A stretch of 64,000 bases of DNA from Phycomyces blakesleeanus NRRL 1555(-) (Eukaryota; Mucoromycota; Mucoromycetes; Mucorales; Phycomycetaceae), in assembly GCF_001638985.1 (NCBI RefSeq), contig NW_017265147.1, forward strand, positions 589,545 to 653,544. Reading direction: 5' to 3'. The notes beneath the pieces are model-generated. The model did no database searches. It saw only the letters and a list, made by a program, of their open reading frames with translations, and was not told where the DNA came from. Shown here one piece after another: positions 1-12,189 of this stretch. Numbering within the stretch: the first letter of the stretch is position 1; every line of letters starts with the position of its first letter. The translations under genes and the position numbers were made by a program.

Positions 1-434
1 AAGTGGTTTGTCTGTTGAAAGAAATACTGTCTTTGCTGGATATTTCACCCCATAATCTATTTCTCTATTTCTTGTACAAGACTGGGATGGACCATGGAAT
101 ACTAGTGGATCTGTTGATTTCTAACGAAACGGACTTTTTAAGCTTCTTTGTTCGTTATCTAAAATACATTGCCCATCAACCAGATGAGTTTGTAAAAGCA
201 TGTATAAACTTGCTAAATGATGAACATGAAGAAGAAGAAGAAGATGAAAGTGAATATGAGGATGATGACCCGGAAAATGGGTTGGAGATGATATCCAGTA
301 TATTTCATAATTTAATATCAGTACTTACTTCAGAGGGATTTCCGTACAATCCCACTGCTTTAATACATCGGATACTTTATGTGACAAACTACATAGACAA
401 TATTCTCAACGCTTCCACTTCCACAAATAAATAA
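1..434 (+). CDS. Lines-family protein, C-terminal end (partial)
   Basis: Open reading frame entering from the left edge and ending in TAA at 432-434; the start lies outside the window. The visible 144 residues contain the block DLLISNETDFLSFFVRYLKY followed by an acidic stretch (HEEEEEDESEYEDDD) and a short hydrophobic tail. The LLISNET-FL--F-RYLKY pattern is what I know from the C-terminal domain of Lines/LINS1 proteins, a eukaryotic family of helical-repeat proteins of poorly defined cellular role. A run of AATAAA-type tetramers directly follows the stop (427-453) and can serve as the polyadenylation signal. The family call rests on one block and the C-terminal location, so it is good but not certain. 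Confidence 0.62.
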   Translation, partial: VVCLLKEILSLLDISPHNLFLYFLYKTGMDHGILVDLLISNETDFLSFFVRYLKYIAHQPDEFVKACINLLNDEHEEEEEDESEYEDDDPENGLEMISSIFHNLISVLTSEGFPYNPTALIHRILYVTNYIDNILNASTSTNK

Positions 435-1304
435 ATAAATAAATAAATAAATGGATATATGTATGGTTCAATTAGAAGATAACTACCAAACTATAAAGGT
501 AATTTTTCGAAAGCATACAACTTTGGTAAAAATTACATAAATAAAAAGCTGGCAAATAAAATGAGACATAATGCTATTCTTATGGTATTTCTCCGGTTTA
601 ATGCGTACAGCTTTAAGTATCTAAAAAAAAAGATACTCTTTCAAAGTTTGGATGTTTTGGTAGATTTATGAAAATAAGCTTTTGTTTTTCTTGAAGATAT
701 TGAAGCACTGGAGCTCTTATAGACGGAGTGTAAATACCGCCCACCAAGAAAGGAAGGTCATGTGAGCTAGAAAGCAGCTAGATTTTGAGGTTCACAGTTT
801 TTTTTTCTTATAATTAACGGAGATCAAATATCACCATATTTTTTAAAAAAAAAATCACAGAAGAAATTGAAACAAATCTGAAAAAGTTTAATATTTATAC
901 CAGAATACATTATAAAAAAATAAAAATTTATAAAAAATCTTTATATAAATAAATATAAAGGAAAGGGCAACAAGACTTTGTTTTGATTTGTTTTGATCCG
1001 TTTCGTTTCATTCCGTTTCGTTTCGTTCCATTGAAAACATAAAAGGATAAGTTTAAAATGAATTATTAGAAATGAACATGGTAACTTGTGAATTCTAACT
1101 AAACAAGAGACTTCTTTATGCAACCAAGAAAATGAACACAAAATGGAGAAAGGCAAAGGCAAAGGGAAAGGGAAATAAAGAAAGAAAAAAAGAAAAAAAA
1201 AGGAAAGGGAGGGAGAGGGGGGAAGAATTTTTGTAAGCCACGTTTAGCTTTCTACCGACCACGTTTCTTCCTCTTTTTTTTTGGATTGTTATTGTTGTGT
1301 ATTC
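435..1304. other. Intergenic spacer
   Basis: AT-rich spacer with an ATAA microsatellite at its start, homopurine runs near 1150-1220 and repeated TTTCGTTTC/TTCCGTTTC pentamers near 990-1030. No supported gene. Confidence 0.6.
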
Positions 1305-1706
1305 CTAAGGTTCTTCTTCAGAGTCATCATAATCAGATGCTGACTGAGAAGAGGAGCCGTCGTCTTCGGCCGTATATGCACCAGAATAATGGCGAATCTT
1401 GTCAGCCATGTCGCGTCGCTGGATACGTCTGCTGTAAGACTCATCACCATAGTCGAGTTGAGGTTCTTGGATATCCAGTGTCTCGACAGGTTGTTGACCA
1501 GCCAGGAAATTCTCCACAGCAATGAGTTTTTTAAAGAAGTTGGTGATGTTTACTAGCATGGGGTTTAGTTGAACAATGACCTGTTCAGACACACCAGTGG
1601 ATCCAATCTCTCGTCCAAAGAACATTGGGTCATCTATAGGTATAGGTGCTCCAAATGCAACAGGAGAAAGGACGGCAAGAGTCAGAACAATAAAAGAAAA
1701 CCGCAT
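1305..1706 (-). CDS. Small secreted protein, 133 aa
   Basis: Single-exon reading frame on the minus strand, stop TAG at 1307-1305. I chose the ATG at 1706 rather than an in-frame ATG 19 codons upstream because it puts a textbook signal peptide at the N-terminus: MRFSFIVLTLAVLSPVAFGA, with likely cleavage after AFG or FGA. The mature part has one probable N-glycosylation site (NIT), a basic segment with two dibasic pairs (RRIQRR, possible Kex2-type processing) and a strongly acidic, Ser-rich C-terminus (DDSEEEP). No cysteine remains in the mature chain, so it is not a cysteine-rich effector type. I do not recognise a family; a secreted or cell-wall role is inferred only from the signal peptide. 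Confidence 0.6.
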   Translation of the reverse strand: MRFSFIVLTLAVLSPVAFGAPIPIDDPMFFGREIGSTGVSEQVIVQLNPMLVNITNFFKKLIAVENFLAGQQPVETLDIQEPQLDYGDESYSRRIQRRDMADKIRHYSGAYTAEDDGSSSQSASDYDDSEEEP

Positions 1707-1992
1707 GATAAAACAAAGAGAAGGAGAGAAAGAGATGATATTCTCCAAAAATAAAGAACACACAAGAACACAAAAAGATAGAAGAGTTGATTTTTTTTTC
1801 TTTCTTTTGTTATGTAGAAATAAAGGGCACTAATATCATCCTTCTTGTGTGTTTTTGGTTTGGTTTATTTTGCTTTTTTAATATTATTATTATTATTATT
1901 GGGGACATTTCAAATGGCTCCAATGGTCGAGTCTGAAAGTGGTTAATACGGGAGCTATTTCAACTATAGACAGAAGGAGAGGACACACACAC

Positions 1993-2029
<37 letters not shown>

Positions 2030-2121
2030 CGAATAGAAAAAAAGGGGGGAGGGAATAACGAAGGGGAAGAAGAAGACACATAAAAAACACTTCTTTTTTT
2101 GGTTATTATGATTGCTTTAGT
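1707..2121. other. Spacer with TG/TA dinucleotide repeats
   Basis: Contains a TTA run (about 1880-1900), and a CA-TA-TG compound microsatellite at about 1984-2030. It holds the 5' flank of the secreted-protein gene and the 3' flank of the small membrane protein gene. No gene supported. Confidence 0.6.
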
Positions 2122-2437
2122 TTATTGGCTGATACTTTGGTCAGTGGCTTTCTTTGGAGACTCGTGGTCAACAACGACAATGGGAGACATCATTACTAAC
2201 TCCTGCTTCTCTATTTCGGTGGGTGGGAGAGACTCCTCAAGCCAGTCAGATATGAACATGCCGGCTGTTGCAAAAGCCATGCCAGCTAAAAGTAATGAGT
2301 GTCAGTTAAATTAGTAAAATAGATAAATAAGAAAACTTGAATTTGAAAAGAAAATAATAGAACATACCAACGCCAATTGAAACACGTGTGCGAGGGTTGA
2401 GTGCCTTGTAGGATTCCCACAATGTCTTTCGCTGCAT
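2122..2437 (-). CDS. Small membrane protein, 77 aa, two exons
   Basis: Too short and split to appear as one ORF. Exon 1 is 2437-2368 (ATG at 2437-2435), intron 2367-2286 (GTATGT...TTTTAG), exon 2 is 2285-2122 (TAA at 2124-2122). The spliced frame is 234 nt. The protein begins MQRKTLWESYKALNPRTRV, followed by a hydrophobic segment SIGVAGMAFATAGMFISDWL (about residues 20-39) and an acidic/polar tail. The layout (short basic N-terminus, one membrane segment, soluble tail) resembles small mitochondrial membrane proteins of fungi, but I do not recognise the family. Frame continuity across a canonical intron and the clean hydrophobic segment made by joining both exons support it being real. Confidence 0.6.
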
Positions 2438-5400
2438 GACTATACCTTTGACATTTCAAAACAATAAAAATAAATAAATAAATGGACTTCTTGAAAGGGA
2501 ATTGTAAGTCACGTGAATAACTCAATTGGCTTGAAAGATAGTAGTGGTTGCCCTTTTTTGTTTTGTTTTAAATAATGATACCACTACTACTACAGCTACT
2601 ACTAATACTAATACTAATACTAATACTAATACTATTACTACTAATACATTCAGTAGTGGTTTTTGATACGATTTTGTCAATATTAAAAAAAAATTGATAG
2701 ACATAGTCCCTTTGAATAACCCTGGCCTGGTAACCTTGAAATTAGATCACAATAATGTATTCTTTTCTCTTAATGACCAAGGGATATTCACTTGTGACAC
2801 CATTCGTAAGTATGTACCACTTGTAAAATCGTAAGAGCTGAAAGTATATAATAAATATCTACAATACAATACAATACAATACAATACTTCATGGTTATCA
2901 GAATCAAATTTATATATATATATATATATGTATATATTATAGAAGCAATTATTATCATCAAAACATGACATACTTCTTGTTAATCACCATCCAAGTCACC
3001 GCTTCTTTCTCATAGTAAAATAAGCAGCAGTGCCTATCTTTTTTCTTTATAAAGAAAAGGCCCAAAACAAGATATATATATGCATGTAATTATGTAATTG
3101 CTCTTTAATACCATCACTCCTTTTTATTAAACAACATAAATTAACCATAGACTGATTTGCCATGTTTCTGATTATGTGCCTTTCTCATGTTGTCTTGTCT
3201 GTAATTAATTGATTTACAAATGAAATGATTGTATTGTATTGTGAGTAAAGACCTATTGACATATTTTCGTATATAATGCATTGAAATACAGTGGAATGTA
3301 ATTGATAAAAACGGTTATGTTGTATATCATCAAAAATCTAATCTGAAAATCAATTGAGGCAAGACTGTCATTATTATTTCAAAGAAAGAGTTTGGGATAC
3401 ACACTAAAAAGCAAGAACATATTCTGATCCCCTTGATCCCTAGCATTTCGAACATAAAAGACGTAAGTACACCGATCTCTTTAAAACATATTAAAAACAG
3501 ATATAAAATCAACGATCTTGGCACTTTTCTAAAGTCCAATAGATAATCTTGTTTAGGAACCAAGTCAGCGAGAACAACAAAAGATATTGAAGATAGCAAC
3601 TAGACTATCTAGCACGCTAACCACACCAAGGATCTATGGAATTATAATACAAAAACAAAAAAGCCAAATCAAACCAAAGTCGATTTATTGTTTGATTGCC
3701 TGTTTTAATTGTGGCTCACTATGCTGGACCTTGTTACTTTAACTTTATAAAGTTTAATTGCTTTAATACTCAATACTCAAATCTATTAATTTTATTTCAA
3801 TTTTGAAGACTTGGACAAGCTAATGATAAGCTGATTGAAATATAAGTATTGGATTTGCATTCTCCAAGTTATTTTATTTTACTTTGGCTTTATGCAGTTC
3901 ATGTGGACTTTGCGTTTAGATCATTATTATTATTATTATCATTTTGAAAATCGAAGAAGGAATGTTGTAATAAGTAGCTGGTGATTTTATTCTATAATAT
4001 ATCCAGTGTGGTTACCTAAAGGGAGAAGGGGACTTTGAGAAGTAGTGTTTTGTTTTCTTTATGTGAATAATCTCAAAGAATATAATACCAAAGCAAGCAA
4101 ATCCAATTATTCTGTTTTACTATGTATTTTAGGTTATATTAAGTTATCCAGACATCATCCATAGTATATTTGACCTATGTTAAAGAAAGATATCTTATAA
4201 AGTCTCTATCATATCTGTAGGTACCAATATTCGGATAACATGACTGGTGTCTGTTGTATGACCAGAATAAGTAAAGGAGGAAAGAGGGGCAAGATAGGTG
4301 TGTATGAAACAATGATGTCTATGGCGAAGATAATCAAATGTGTTTATGTAATAATAATGTCTGAAACCTCTCCTTCTTCCACCCCTTCTTTCTAATAGTC
4401 CATCTGATAAATATGTCAAGAAATTGTTAATTAAAATAAAATAATGAATTTGTATTTGTCGTAGTGTATCAAGTATCTCTGGATGTTAATAATTTTAACG
4501 GCTTTGGCGATAATAGTTCAAGTACTTTATTTATTTATTTTGAAGGCAATTCAATAATGACGGATTAGACATATTGCTACTATGTTTCAGATAGGAGCTT
4601 CATATTTGGCCTGGATAATCATTTATATCAATCTTTTTGACAGGTACTCTTTTTTTTTGTCTGGACTTGCTATTCTTCTCACAGCTCCCAAACTAGATAT
4701 CTTTTTGCAAGTGTACTGCAGTGGCGTGACAAAGTTTTCAAAGGCACACTTTTGAATCATTATTTTGCAATTAATTTCTTACTGTTACATTGCTCTATAT
4801 TTAATTTTCATAGTTGTTCACTAGTAAAGGAAAAAAAGTTGCTTAGCAATGTATACAGTATTAATGAAAAATAATAGACCAGTAAGGCACGACAGATGAT
4901 CTACACTGTGATCTACACAATTTTGTTTTTGCTTTAATTTTAATTTTAATTTTAATTTTTGAATTGTACAAAAGTAGTTACGGATGAAGCCGGGCAGACA
5001 CAAGGTACAATGCAATCAACCAAGAGAACTTGAAAATACTAGGTCAAAAACTGACTGAACTATCAAATAACTGCTATATATACATGCTCTCAATTTCGGG
5101 TTGGTTAAAGACAGAAAAAGTACAAGAAATAATTAAAGAAGGATGAAATGTATTATGTAGGGTATCAATCCAAGGCTCTGTAAAGGAGACCACGGAAGAA
5201 ACAGGAGACATAAAAAGAGTCGGTAGGAAACAGAGCCAAAGAATATAATCTTGACATTTCCAAAAAAGAAAAAAAAGAAAAAGGTGATAGTAGGACTGTG
5301 GGTTAATCGGATAGTCATAGGATATATTGAAAGTAAGTTAGAGGCAGGTTGGAGGCATTGATCATGCGTACATAGTGAACATATGCAAGATTTTAAAACT

Positions 5401-8255
5401 CCATTAAAACATGATAATGAATGTTCACACGACAGTCTAGGTCCACTCTCAGAGGCGAATTGGCAGGTGAAAGGAAAATGTGGAGAGATTGAGGTTGAGG
5501 TTGAGGGCTATAGAATCAAGCTCTCTCGCCTTGAGAATCAACCGTAATTATGATTATTTTGCCACATGGATTCCGTAAGTTTCATATGAGGTGTACAAGC
5601 TTTATCCAACAAAAAGTATAATGACTCTATAGATATTATTAACAATAGTGTTGACATTTGCCCAATAAAGAGAAATACAGCCCAGAGATATAAAAGTGCA
5701 ATTTCTTTGTAATATGAATATTTTTGCTCTTGTTGAAAAGTAGCATTGGTTTTTCCGTGAATTTTTTTTTTATAAATGTATTCCAAGTGTGGCTTCTTTG
5801 ATTTTGTATCTCAACCGATACTTTTATTTGCTTGCTTGTTTATCGATGTAGCGCAGAATGATTTGGAGACACCAAATATTCGGATAAAATTACCGGCATC
5901 ATATATATTACCAAAAATAGGAAAAGAGGAGAAGGATAAGGAATAAATTTTGTGCATTAAAAAATATATATATATATATATATATATATAAACAATTTTC
6001 ATAAAAATGTATTCAAATGCTGTCTAATTTATTCTTATAATTATTTCATATGTGCTATAAGAATCTTCTTTGGCTATCAAGCCACTATAGATATGTCGAT
6101 TGAAATACTAAATTAAATTAAGTCAAGTCAAGTCAGACTTACTATGATTTGATAAAGATCTTTGTTCTCCTTTGTAACGAATAGTATTGTTATCAGAAGG
6201 CGGGCCGAAGTATCTCCCACGACCAAAAACAAATAGATTCAATAATAATAGTTATTTGGCCAATTAGAATCTTACTCAAATAAACACACACTATACGTAC
6301 TATACAGAAAGAGAAATAGAAATAGAAATAGGAAGCGAGATTATATATGTACAAGAGTATAAAAGTATAAATACGTGTATATCCTTTTTCTATAAAACTT
6401 CATTTTTATATACAAAATTTTATATATACACAGAAAGTGGAAAAACTAGGCTCTACAATTACAACTAGTTACAAATAATTGCAGGTTGTGTGTATGTCGT
6501 TTGAGTGATATTCTTGTGTGATCTAATAGGATCTCCGGTACAGAATAAATAATAATAATACTTTTGCTTCCTTAATTACTATTATTATTAGATGATTAGA
6601 CGTAGAGAGAAAATGGGAATCTTTATCTGAAATACTAAATAATGTATATCAAAGGATATCAAAGTTCATGTAACCAAAAAATAAAATAAAATAAAAAACA
6701 CATTTGACGTAGATCAATTCTAGGAGGAAATCTTGACACAAAATTGATCTTTTTTTTTTATTATCTTTCTTTTCAATTCCGGTGTCCGGCCGAAAAAATA
6801 GTGCATTGTAATCTGGAACACATGAAATTATATGTTTTTTTCTCTTTCTGATATCCTAACAGAGAAAGCCTCTAACCCCAACTATATGCAGCTAAAAAAA
6901 AAAGGCAAATACTTGATGACATTTTGTTCCAATCATTCTATAGAAAGTTATATAGAAGCAAAGGCGTATTTGATTAATTATTCTAGAGTATATTACATTT
7001 ATGACTACTGCGACAGTTACATAATAATAAAAAAATCAAAAAGTGCCTGATCTGCCCCAGGCTCCAACTTATTACTAAGGAGTAGAAAACATATATAAAA
7101 GAACATTATTTTGAGTCATGTAAGACGTACACTGTTCAGTTTTGAAAAGTGCACCCTATTGGCTCTTTTACCAAGTAAAAGATATGATTGGCCAAATGGT
7201 GGTACAATGAATATAAAAAAGATGCGGGCCGGTCATCCAGAAGGAATAATAATAACAATAATCAAAGAAGGGAAAAAGGCTGTTTGAAATATCCTAATTT
7301 TTTTGGGTTCTTCTTTTGGATAGTTAGAATCTTGATTTGAACTGTATTGATTCGATCTCTGGTGGTGATATTATGTATGTAGTTTGGGTGCAAGAAATAA
7401 ACAATAGAAACCCATTAAACTTTCAATTCTATTTTGTAGAAATGAATTCATTTTTATTTTAATTAATTTTTTAAAAAATTACTGAAAGACTCTCAAGAGC
7501 AAAGAGCCCAATAGGTTATTTGGGCTAATTTTCTTTGCCACATTAATCTATAGGTATTTATACCCGTATCCGTGTCTGAATGCTTCTTCTTTGTACATTT
7601 GTATATTTGTTGATCATAATCCCTTATCCCTTATATATAAATATACTTATCATTATAGCTAAAGGAACATTAGCATTCATTACTTGACCATATTATTCGT
7701 CCAGTCAGTCAATTAAAGGAAAATAATAAATAAAAAATCTTTGCCCGGATGTGCAAATTACTGTTGCACAAGAAATAAAGAAGGCTTTATATTACGTTAT
7801 ATACACATCTTATTCTTATTATTATTATTTCTACTATCATCATAATCATCACCAAAAGACCGTCTTGAATAAAGGTTTTTATATATATATATATATAAAA
7901 TAAATAGATTTCATTTCCAAAGAAGCTGCTTTCTACAGACTTCAATTGCCCAGTGTCTAGTATATACTTTTATAATATCTATTATACTATACTATATGGA
8001 CTGTGTGTAAGCCTACAAATACAAAGATAGACTGTGCAACGATGAATATAAATACATACGTATTTCACTAAATGGAAATCTTAACATGTGTGTACACCTA
8101 ACACCAGAGCGATTCGAATTGACTCGATTAGGAAGCTTAGACACGAATCATTTATATATATTTATTTCTCTTTCTTTCTTTTACATTCTGCCCTCTCTTT
8201 CTGTCATCAATATTTATTTAATTATTTAATTTTGGTTTTGTTTTGTTTTTTGAGA
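2438..8255. other. Long AT-rich spacer without supported genes
   Basis: About 5.8 kb. Holds trinucleotide ACT repeats (2580-2645), TA microsatellites (2913-2935, 5966-5990, 7880-7900), an ATACA pentamer run near 2861-2885 and an AATTTT run at 4935-4960. One short open stretch at about 2690-2840 (+) and minus-strand ORFs at 3330-3599, 4195-4419 and 5538-5786 have no recognisable family. Stretches near 4225-4300 and 5875-5935 share a diverged core (CCGAATATT... on the minus strand), suggesting an old dispersed repeat. Confidence 0.45.
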
Positions 8256-9401
8256 ATGGGAGGCTCATTACCAAAGACCATTCCACCACTTGCCTTGGTT
8301 CCCTTTGCCATGATACAAGCCCACGTCTTTTGGTTTTGCTCTGTAGTCTGGCTACTCTACAACAACTTTTCTTCTTCATCTTCCAATACTACTCTCATGA
8401 TCGAACCTGCTTACAACAAACCCAAACCCAAAAATAAAGACACCCTACCTTTACAAAGAACAATAAAAATCCTTGAAGATAAAAGCAATAATACTATTCA
8501 TAAAAAACAAAGACCCCGTTCGTTTTCCGAACCACCTTGTAACCAAATACCAATCACTCCCCTAAGACCCAAACGAATCCAATTCAACACAAGTCTAAGC
8601 TCTCTTCCTGAAACAAATGCAGACTCAGATCCAGGACCTCGAAGACCAAGACAACGGCGACTCTTTCGTGTCTTTTCAACACACACCCAGTCACAATCAC
8701 ACCTACATCCACAAGAACAACAATCTATCATACCAGAAAATACAATGTCTTCGGCAGTCGCCCTCATGCGACCCAACAGACTTGACGAACGCATCGGAAA
8801 AACATGCCCGCCTCTCTGGTGGCAAAAGACACGTTTACAGATTGACATGAAAAAACAATCTTTACCCACAGAGGTACCAGTATTGGTACTGGCACCAGTT
8901 CACCTACACGATAACCACGAGAATGTGATAGAGTCAGCCGCAGCTAGAAAGTCCACCGACTCTGCAATCTCTGTCGAATCAGGCGCTACTCTGATATCTT
9001 CATCACCATTTCCTCAACCTCATTCTTCTCCTTCTCCTCTCCCTTCTCCTGCAATCCTTAGTCGTAGTGCACGTACAGCCAGCATGCTCCGTTCGAAATT
9101 TACTCCAAAATCACATCAGCAGCAACAACAAAATACTCTATCCTACCAATCTGCAGATAATGCGCATCATTTTGTGGAACCCACGCAAGTCACCAAGAAG
9201 CATCGACGAGCAACGATCCTGGGAATCACCAGACGATTTTCTCGCACCGCACCAAAAGCAGCAACAACAACAGAGGAGGACCCAGCTGAAACTGTTAGTG
9301 ATCGTGATCAAATTGACACCGCAGAAAGGTCTCCTAGGCGCAAGGTGTTTAGTCGGATGTCCAGATGGAAAAAGTCCAAGAGATTATCATTTGAGCAATA
9401 A
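8256..9401 (+). CDS. Basic, low-complexity single-pass membrane protein, 381 aa
   Basis: Uninterrupted frame ending in TAA at 9399-9401. I chose the ATG at 8256 over an in-frame one at 8088 because the upstream part is T-rich leader-like sequence and because 8256 gives a compact N-terminus with one strong hydrophobic segment (residues about 11-36, LALVPFAMIQAHVFWFCSVV...). The rest is soluble, Ser/Pro/Arg-rich and probably disordered: PRSFSEPP, an SSPSPLPSP run, QQQQQ, and basic patches such as KKHRRATILGITRRFSR and the C-terminal RWKKSKRLSFEQ. RSFSEP, RRATIL and KRLSF fit basophilic kinase (R-x-x-S type) sites. No catalytic domain is seen and I do not recognise the protein. Coding reality is supported by length, high GC relative to flanks and few nearby alternatives. 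Confidence 0.62.
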   Translation: MGGSLPKTIPPLALVPFAMIQAHVFWFCSVVWLLYNNFSSSSSNTTLMIEPAYNKPKPKNKDTLPLQRTIKILEDKSNNTIHKKQRPRSFSEPPCNQIPITPLRPKRIQFNTSLSSLPETNADSDPGPRRPRQRRLFRVFSTHTQSQSHLHPQEQQSIIPENTMSSAVALMRPNRLDERIGKTCPPLWWQKTRLQIDMKKQSLPTEVPVLVLAPVHLHDNHENVIESAAARKSTDSAISVESGATLISSSPFPQPHSSPSPLPSPAILSRSARTASMLRSKFTPKSHQQQQQNTLSYQSADNAHHFVEPTQVTKKHRRATILGITRRFSRTAPKAATTTEEDPAETVSDRDQIDTAERSPRRKVFSRMSRWKKSKRLSFEQ

Positions 9402-10495
9402 TATCATATTTTATTCACAATTACTTATGTACATATACTTTACACTTACACTTACACTGACACTGACATACATACATACTCACATATATATATATATATA
9501 TTCCTTTCTTTCTTTCTTTCTTTATTACCCTGTATAAATTCTCACTTTTTTCTTGTTCTTTCATATCATTTATATATATATAAAGCTACATACTATAATG
9601 CCCTAGAAGGCAAAACGGCAAAACACCAAAAACAATGTGTATTATAATATCCATTTTCTTATTATTTGATTAAATTGCTTGTGATTATATATGATAGCAG
9701 TCTTTGTCTCTCTTTCTTTCTCTTTCTGTGTGTGTGTAGGTGTGTGGGGTCAGTTGGTTGGTTCGGTTCAATTTGGTTCAACATTTATCTATCCAAACTA
9801 AGCATTAATAGAAAAAAAACATTGAAGAAAGATTATCCTTGTGTGTCATAGAATGAGGTCGATGAAGAAATATAAAGTAAAATTGCAGCCACAATACATT
9901 CTAGATATCCAGACTCCTCAGTGAAATGACAAAACATCTTTTTTTAAGCTTCTGTCAAAAAGAGAAAATAAAATCAAACATCCTTAACCTTCCCCTTTAT
10001 TATATATATATATATTTACTTTTAAAGACCATTCTTTAAAAACAATTGAAATAAATATGAGCTATCTGATTGCCATACCATTTAACGCATCATTGACTAT
10101 TTTAAAGTAATAAGAATGAGTTTCCTTATCTCAAAGAGCATCATATTGCTGCTAAATATACTCCCTGCAAGATCTTCCTTTCAAATAGCTGCATATACCC
10201 ATATCTTCGAAATTGTTAATCTCTGGTTTTAGTGGATTATAAATCATCCTGTCTTTTCCAAAGTGGGGGTTAATGATGCATCATGATGAGAATCACCGGC
10301 AATGAACTTCTTTTTCACAATATAAGAGCTCTTTTTGTTCGTTAAGAATATTTTGAGTCATTTACTGAGACATTGTGAGATTTGAATGAGAAAAGCCTTT
10401 TTTTTTTGTTAAAAAAGAATCACAGTAACTATGCATTAAAGGTGTTCTATTTAGTTGAGTTTGAAAAGGTTTCTTTCATTTGTTGTATGTGTTAT
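9402..10495. other. Spacer
   Basis: 3' flank of the preceding gene with ACTTAC/ACTGAC hexamer repeats (9441-9465), TA runs (9485-9500, 9570-9582, 10001-10015) and a TTTC run. Nothing else recognised. Confidence 0.55.
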
Positions 10496-10994
10496 TATAG
10501 GGGGTTTCACCAGCTCTGGACGCTTGACTGTTGGATGTAGCGGTGATTTAATTCGAAAAATGATTGGCCGTGGCGAATCTTCAAAAAATGAGAAACGAGC
10601 ATCCAAGCATCTAAGAAAATGGTTCACCACTAGATGTCCGTGACTTGGCCAAAATTTGTAAAAGATTGTACTTTATGTACAATTGATGGCAAATTTCATA
10701 GAAAAGTAGAAGTCAAAAATAAAGCATAATCAATCTATGTAAGAGTAGCTACCTTAATACCAAATTAGACAGTTCTAACTTACTTGTAGGGAATTTGGAT
10801 ATGAGCACTATATTTATGGGCACTCTAATCAAGCGTATTGCACATCTGAATGTTGAAGCATATGAGAGAAAGCATATCAACAAAGAGACATTATTGGTAT
10901 TCAATAGTATTTTACGGTATTAGTTAGTTGGACGGTGCTTAAACTACTAATACATCCAACAGTCAAGCATCCAGAATTGGTAAAACCACCTATA
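10496..10994. mobile_element. MITE-like element with about 45-bp terminal inverted repeats
   Basis: Left arm 10496-10540 and right arm 10951-10994 are inverted copies: the left reads TATAGGGGGTTTCACCAGCT and continues GCTTGACTGTTGGATGTA; the right, reverse-complemented, starts TATAGGTGGTTTTACCAATT and continues with the same GCTTGACTGTTGGATGTA. The total is 499 bp. The interior carries no transposase, only a 62-codon open stretch overlapping the left arm. The outer TATA could include a TA target duplication, as expected for Tc1/mariner-type elements; this is inference. Confidence 0.7.
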
Positions 10995-11114
10995 GGGTAA
11001 AGTTCTTTGGATTGAAAATCTAATGTATTATCATCTAATGCTAGAATAGTACGTATATTATGAGAAAAGCGTAGTTTTATAATCTAGACATATTTCACAT
11101 AATTTTTGAATCAT

Positions 11115-11560
11115 TATTCTTTACATTTGAAAAGGTGAGACGGGTTGTGATGGTTTATGTAAAGAAGTAACCCAAACGGCTAACAGAAAAAAGAGAATAG
11201 ATATCAATCTCCTCTATCATATCCTTAGCCCAAATCTTGGCCTTTTGCAGCTTGTTCTCTCAAGAAAGATAAAGAGAAAGAAATAGAAATAGATAGATAT
11301 TATTGTGTTTAATTCTTACAATTCTTGCGCCTTTTAATTGATTTCTTCGCCAGTTATAAGAATTATATTCTTCTTGCGGCCACGACTTGAGCAATCTGTT
11401 TACATAATTGATACAAAGAAAAAGATTTAGAAAGATATGATACATGTGTGTCAGCCGGAAGATCAAAGACATACGTAATGAACTAATGAAAATGAAGAAT
11501 CTTCTATTTATATAAGCTCTCAATGAAGATAAAGATAGCTAATATATCTACTAATATAAT
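11115..11560 (-). repeat. Dispersed repeat, copy 1 (LTR-retroelement leader-like)
   Basis: Reverse-complementary to the copy at about 15700-16195. Shared blocks in order (minus strand here): a TATCAATTATGTAAAC block, an ACTGGCG-AG-AATCAATT block (11341-11360), GAGAGAACAAGCTGC (about 11247-11261), ATTGATA-ATTCTCTTTTTCTG and a CATAAACCA...CGTCTCA block. The TGGCGnAGnAATC stretch following a conserved segment resembles an LTR end plus primer-binding site, but no LTR pair or protein is visible. The copies are diverged, so this is an old insertion. Confidence 0.5.
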
Positions 11561-11794
11561 GCTCACTATCACGAGTTTAATATTGCATACGAGTGGAAGA
11601 AATTTCATGATTTTATAGTAATAGTAAGGCTGTCAAGTAGCCCAGATTTTAGCTCTATAGAGATCTCATAAGAATATTCCACCAGAAGAGTGAAAAAGAA
11701 AAAAGAGGTTAATCTTCAAAAACTTTTAAGGAGGTGGCGGTTATTACCTATATGGAATAAAACAACACTCGGGTTGGTGTTTGTAATATTAAGT

Positions 11795-12080
11795 GCATGT
11801 CAATGCCTAATTGCGTGGCAATGCCTAATTGCATGTGAATGCTTAATTGCATACATGAGATGAAGAAAGTTAATGAAACGTCATCAAACTATTGATTTTT
11901 TTTAAAGAAAAACTGTACCTTTGTATTTATATGTTTTTAGGCATGAGTTGTCAAGTGAAAGAAGATCGGCTAAACCAAGAATGCTAAAGAAGTTGTATTA
12001 TTGATATATTAGAATTTAATAAGTATGATGACTATTGTTGGTACGAGTCTATATATACATATACATACCTTGCTTGTAAG
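11795..12080 (+). pseudogene. Relic of Tc1-like transposon 3' end
   Basis: Matches the 3' end and downstream flank of the degenerate Tc1 transposase at 41.6-42.85 kb: shared GCATACATGAGATGAA, then a run of T followed by the segment ATG...AAGTGAAAG...GAATG-TAAAGA. Before the shared block a motif CATG(T/G)(C/G)AATGC(C/T)TAATTGC is repeated three times (about 11796-11850), a local expansion absent from the other copy. No open reading frame remains. Confidence 0.5.
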
Positions 12081-12189
12081 AAAATAAAAAAATTCAAACA
12101 GATCTCAGTACTGAATATTGTATTAAAATATTCGTTCGTCTGTTTTTAAAGTGTATCCGATTTATCCCAAAAAGTAAAAAATAAAGATT

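Noticed and set aside
4195..6002. Two diverged similar segments (4195-4419 and 5811-6002) as paralogous genes
   Set aside because: Similarity is limited to about 65 bp of T/C-rich sequence and no gene structure is present; kept only as a possible old repeat.
7150..7517. Inverted pair CCTATTGG-CTCTTT at 7150 and 7497 as a MITE
   Set aside because: Only about 15 bp match and the arms do not extend; likely chance in AT-rich DNA.
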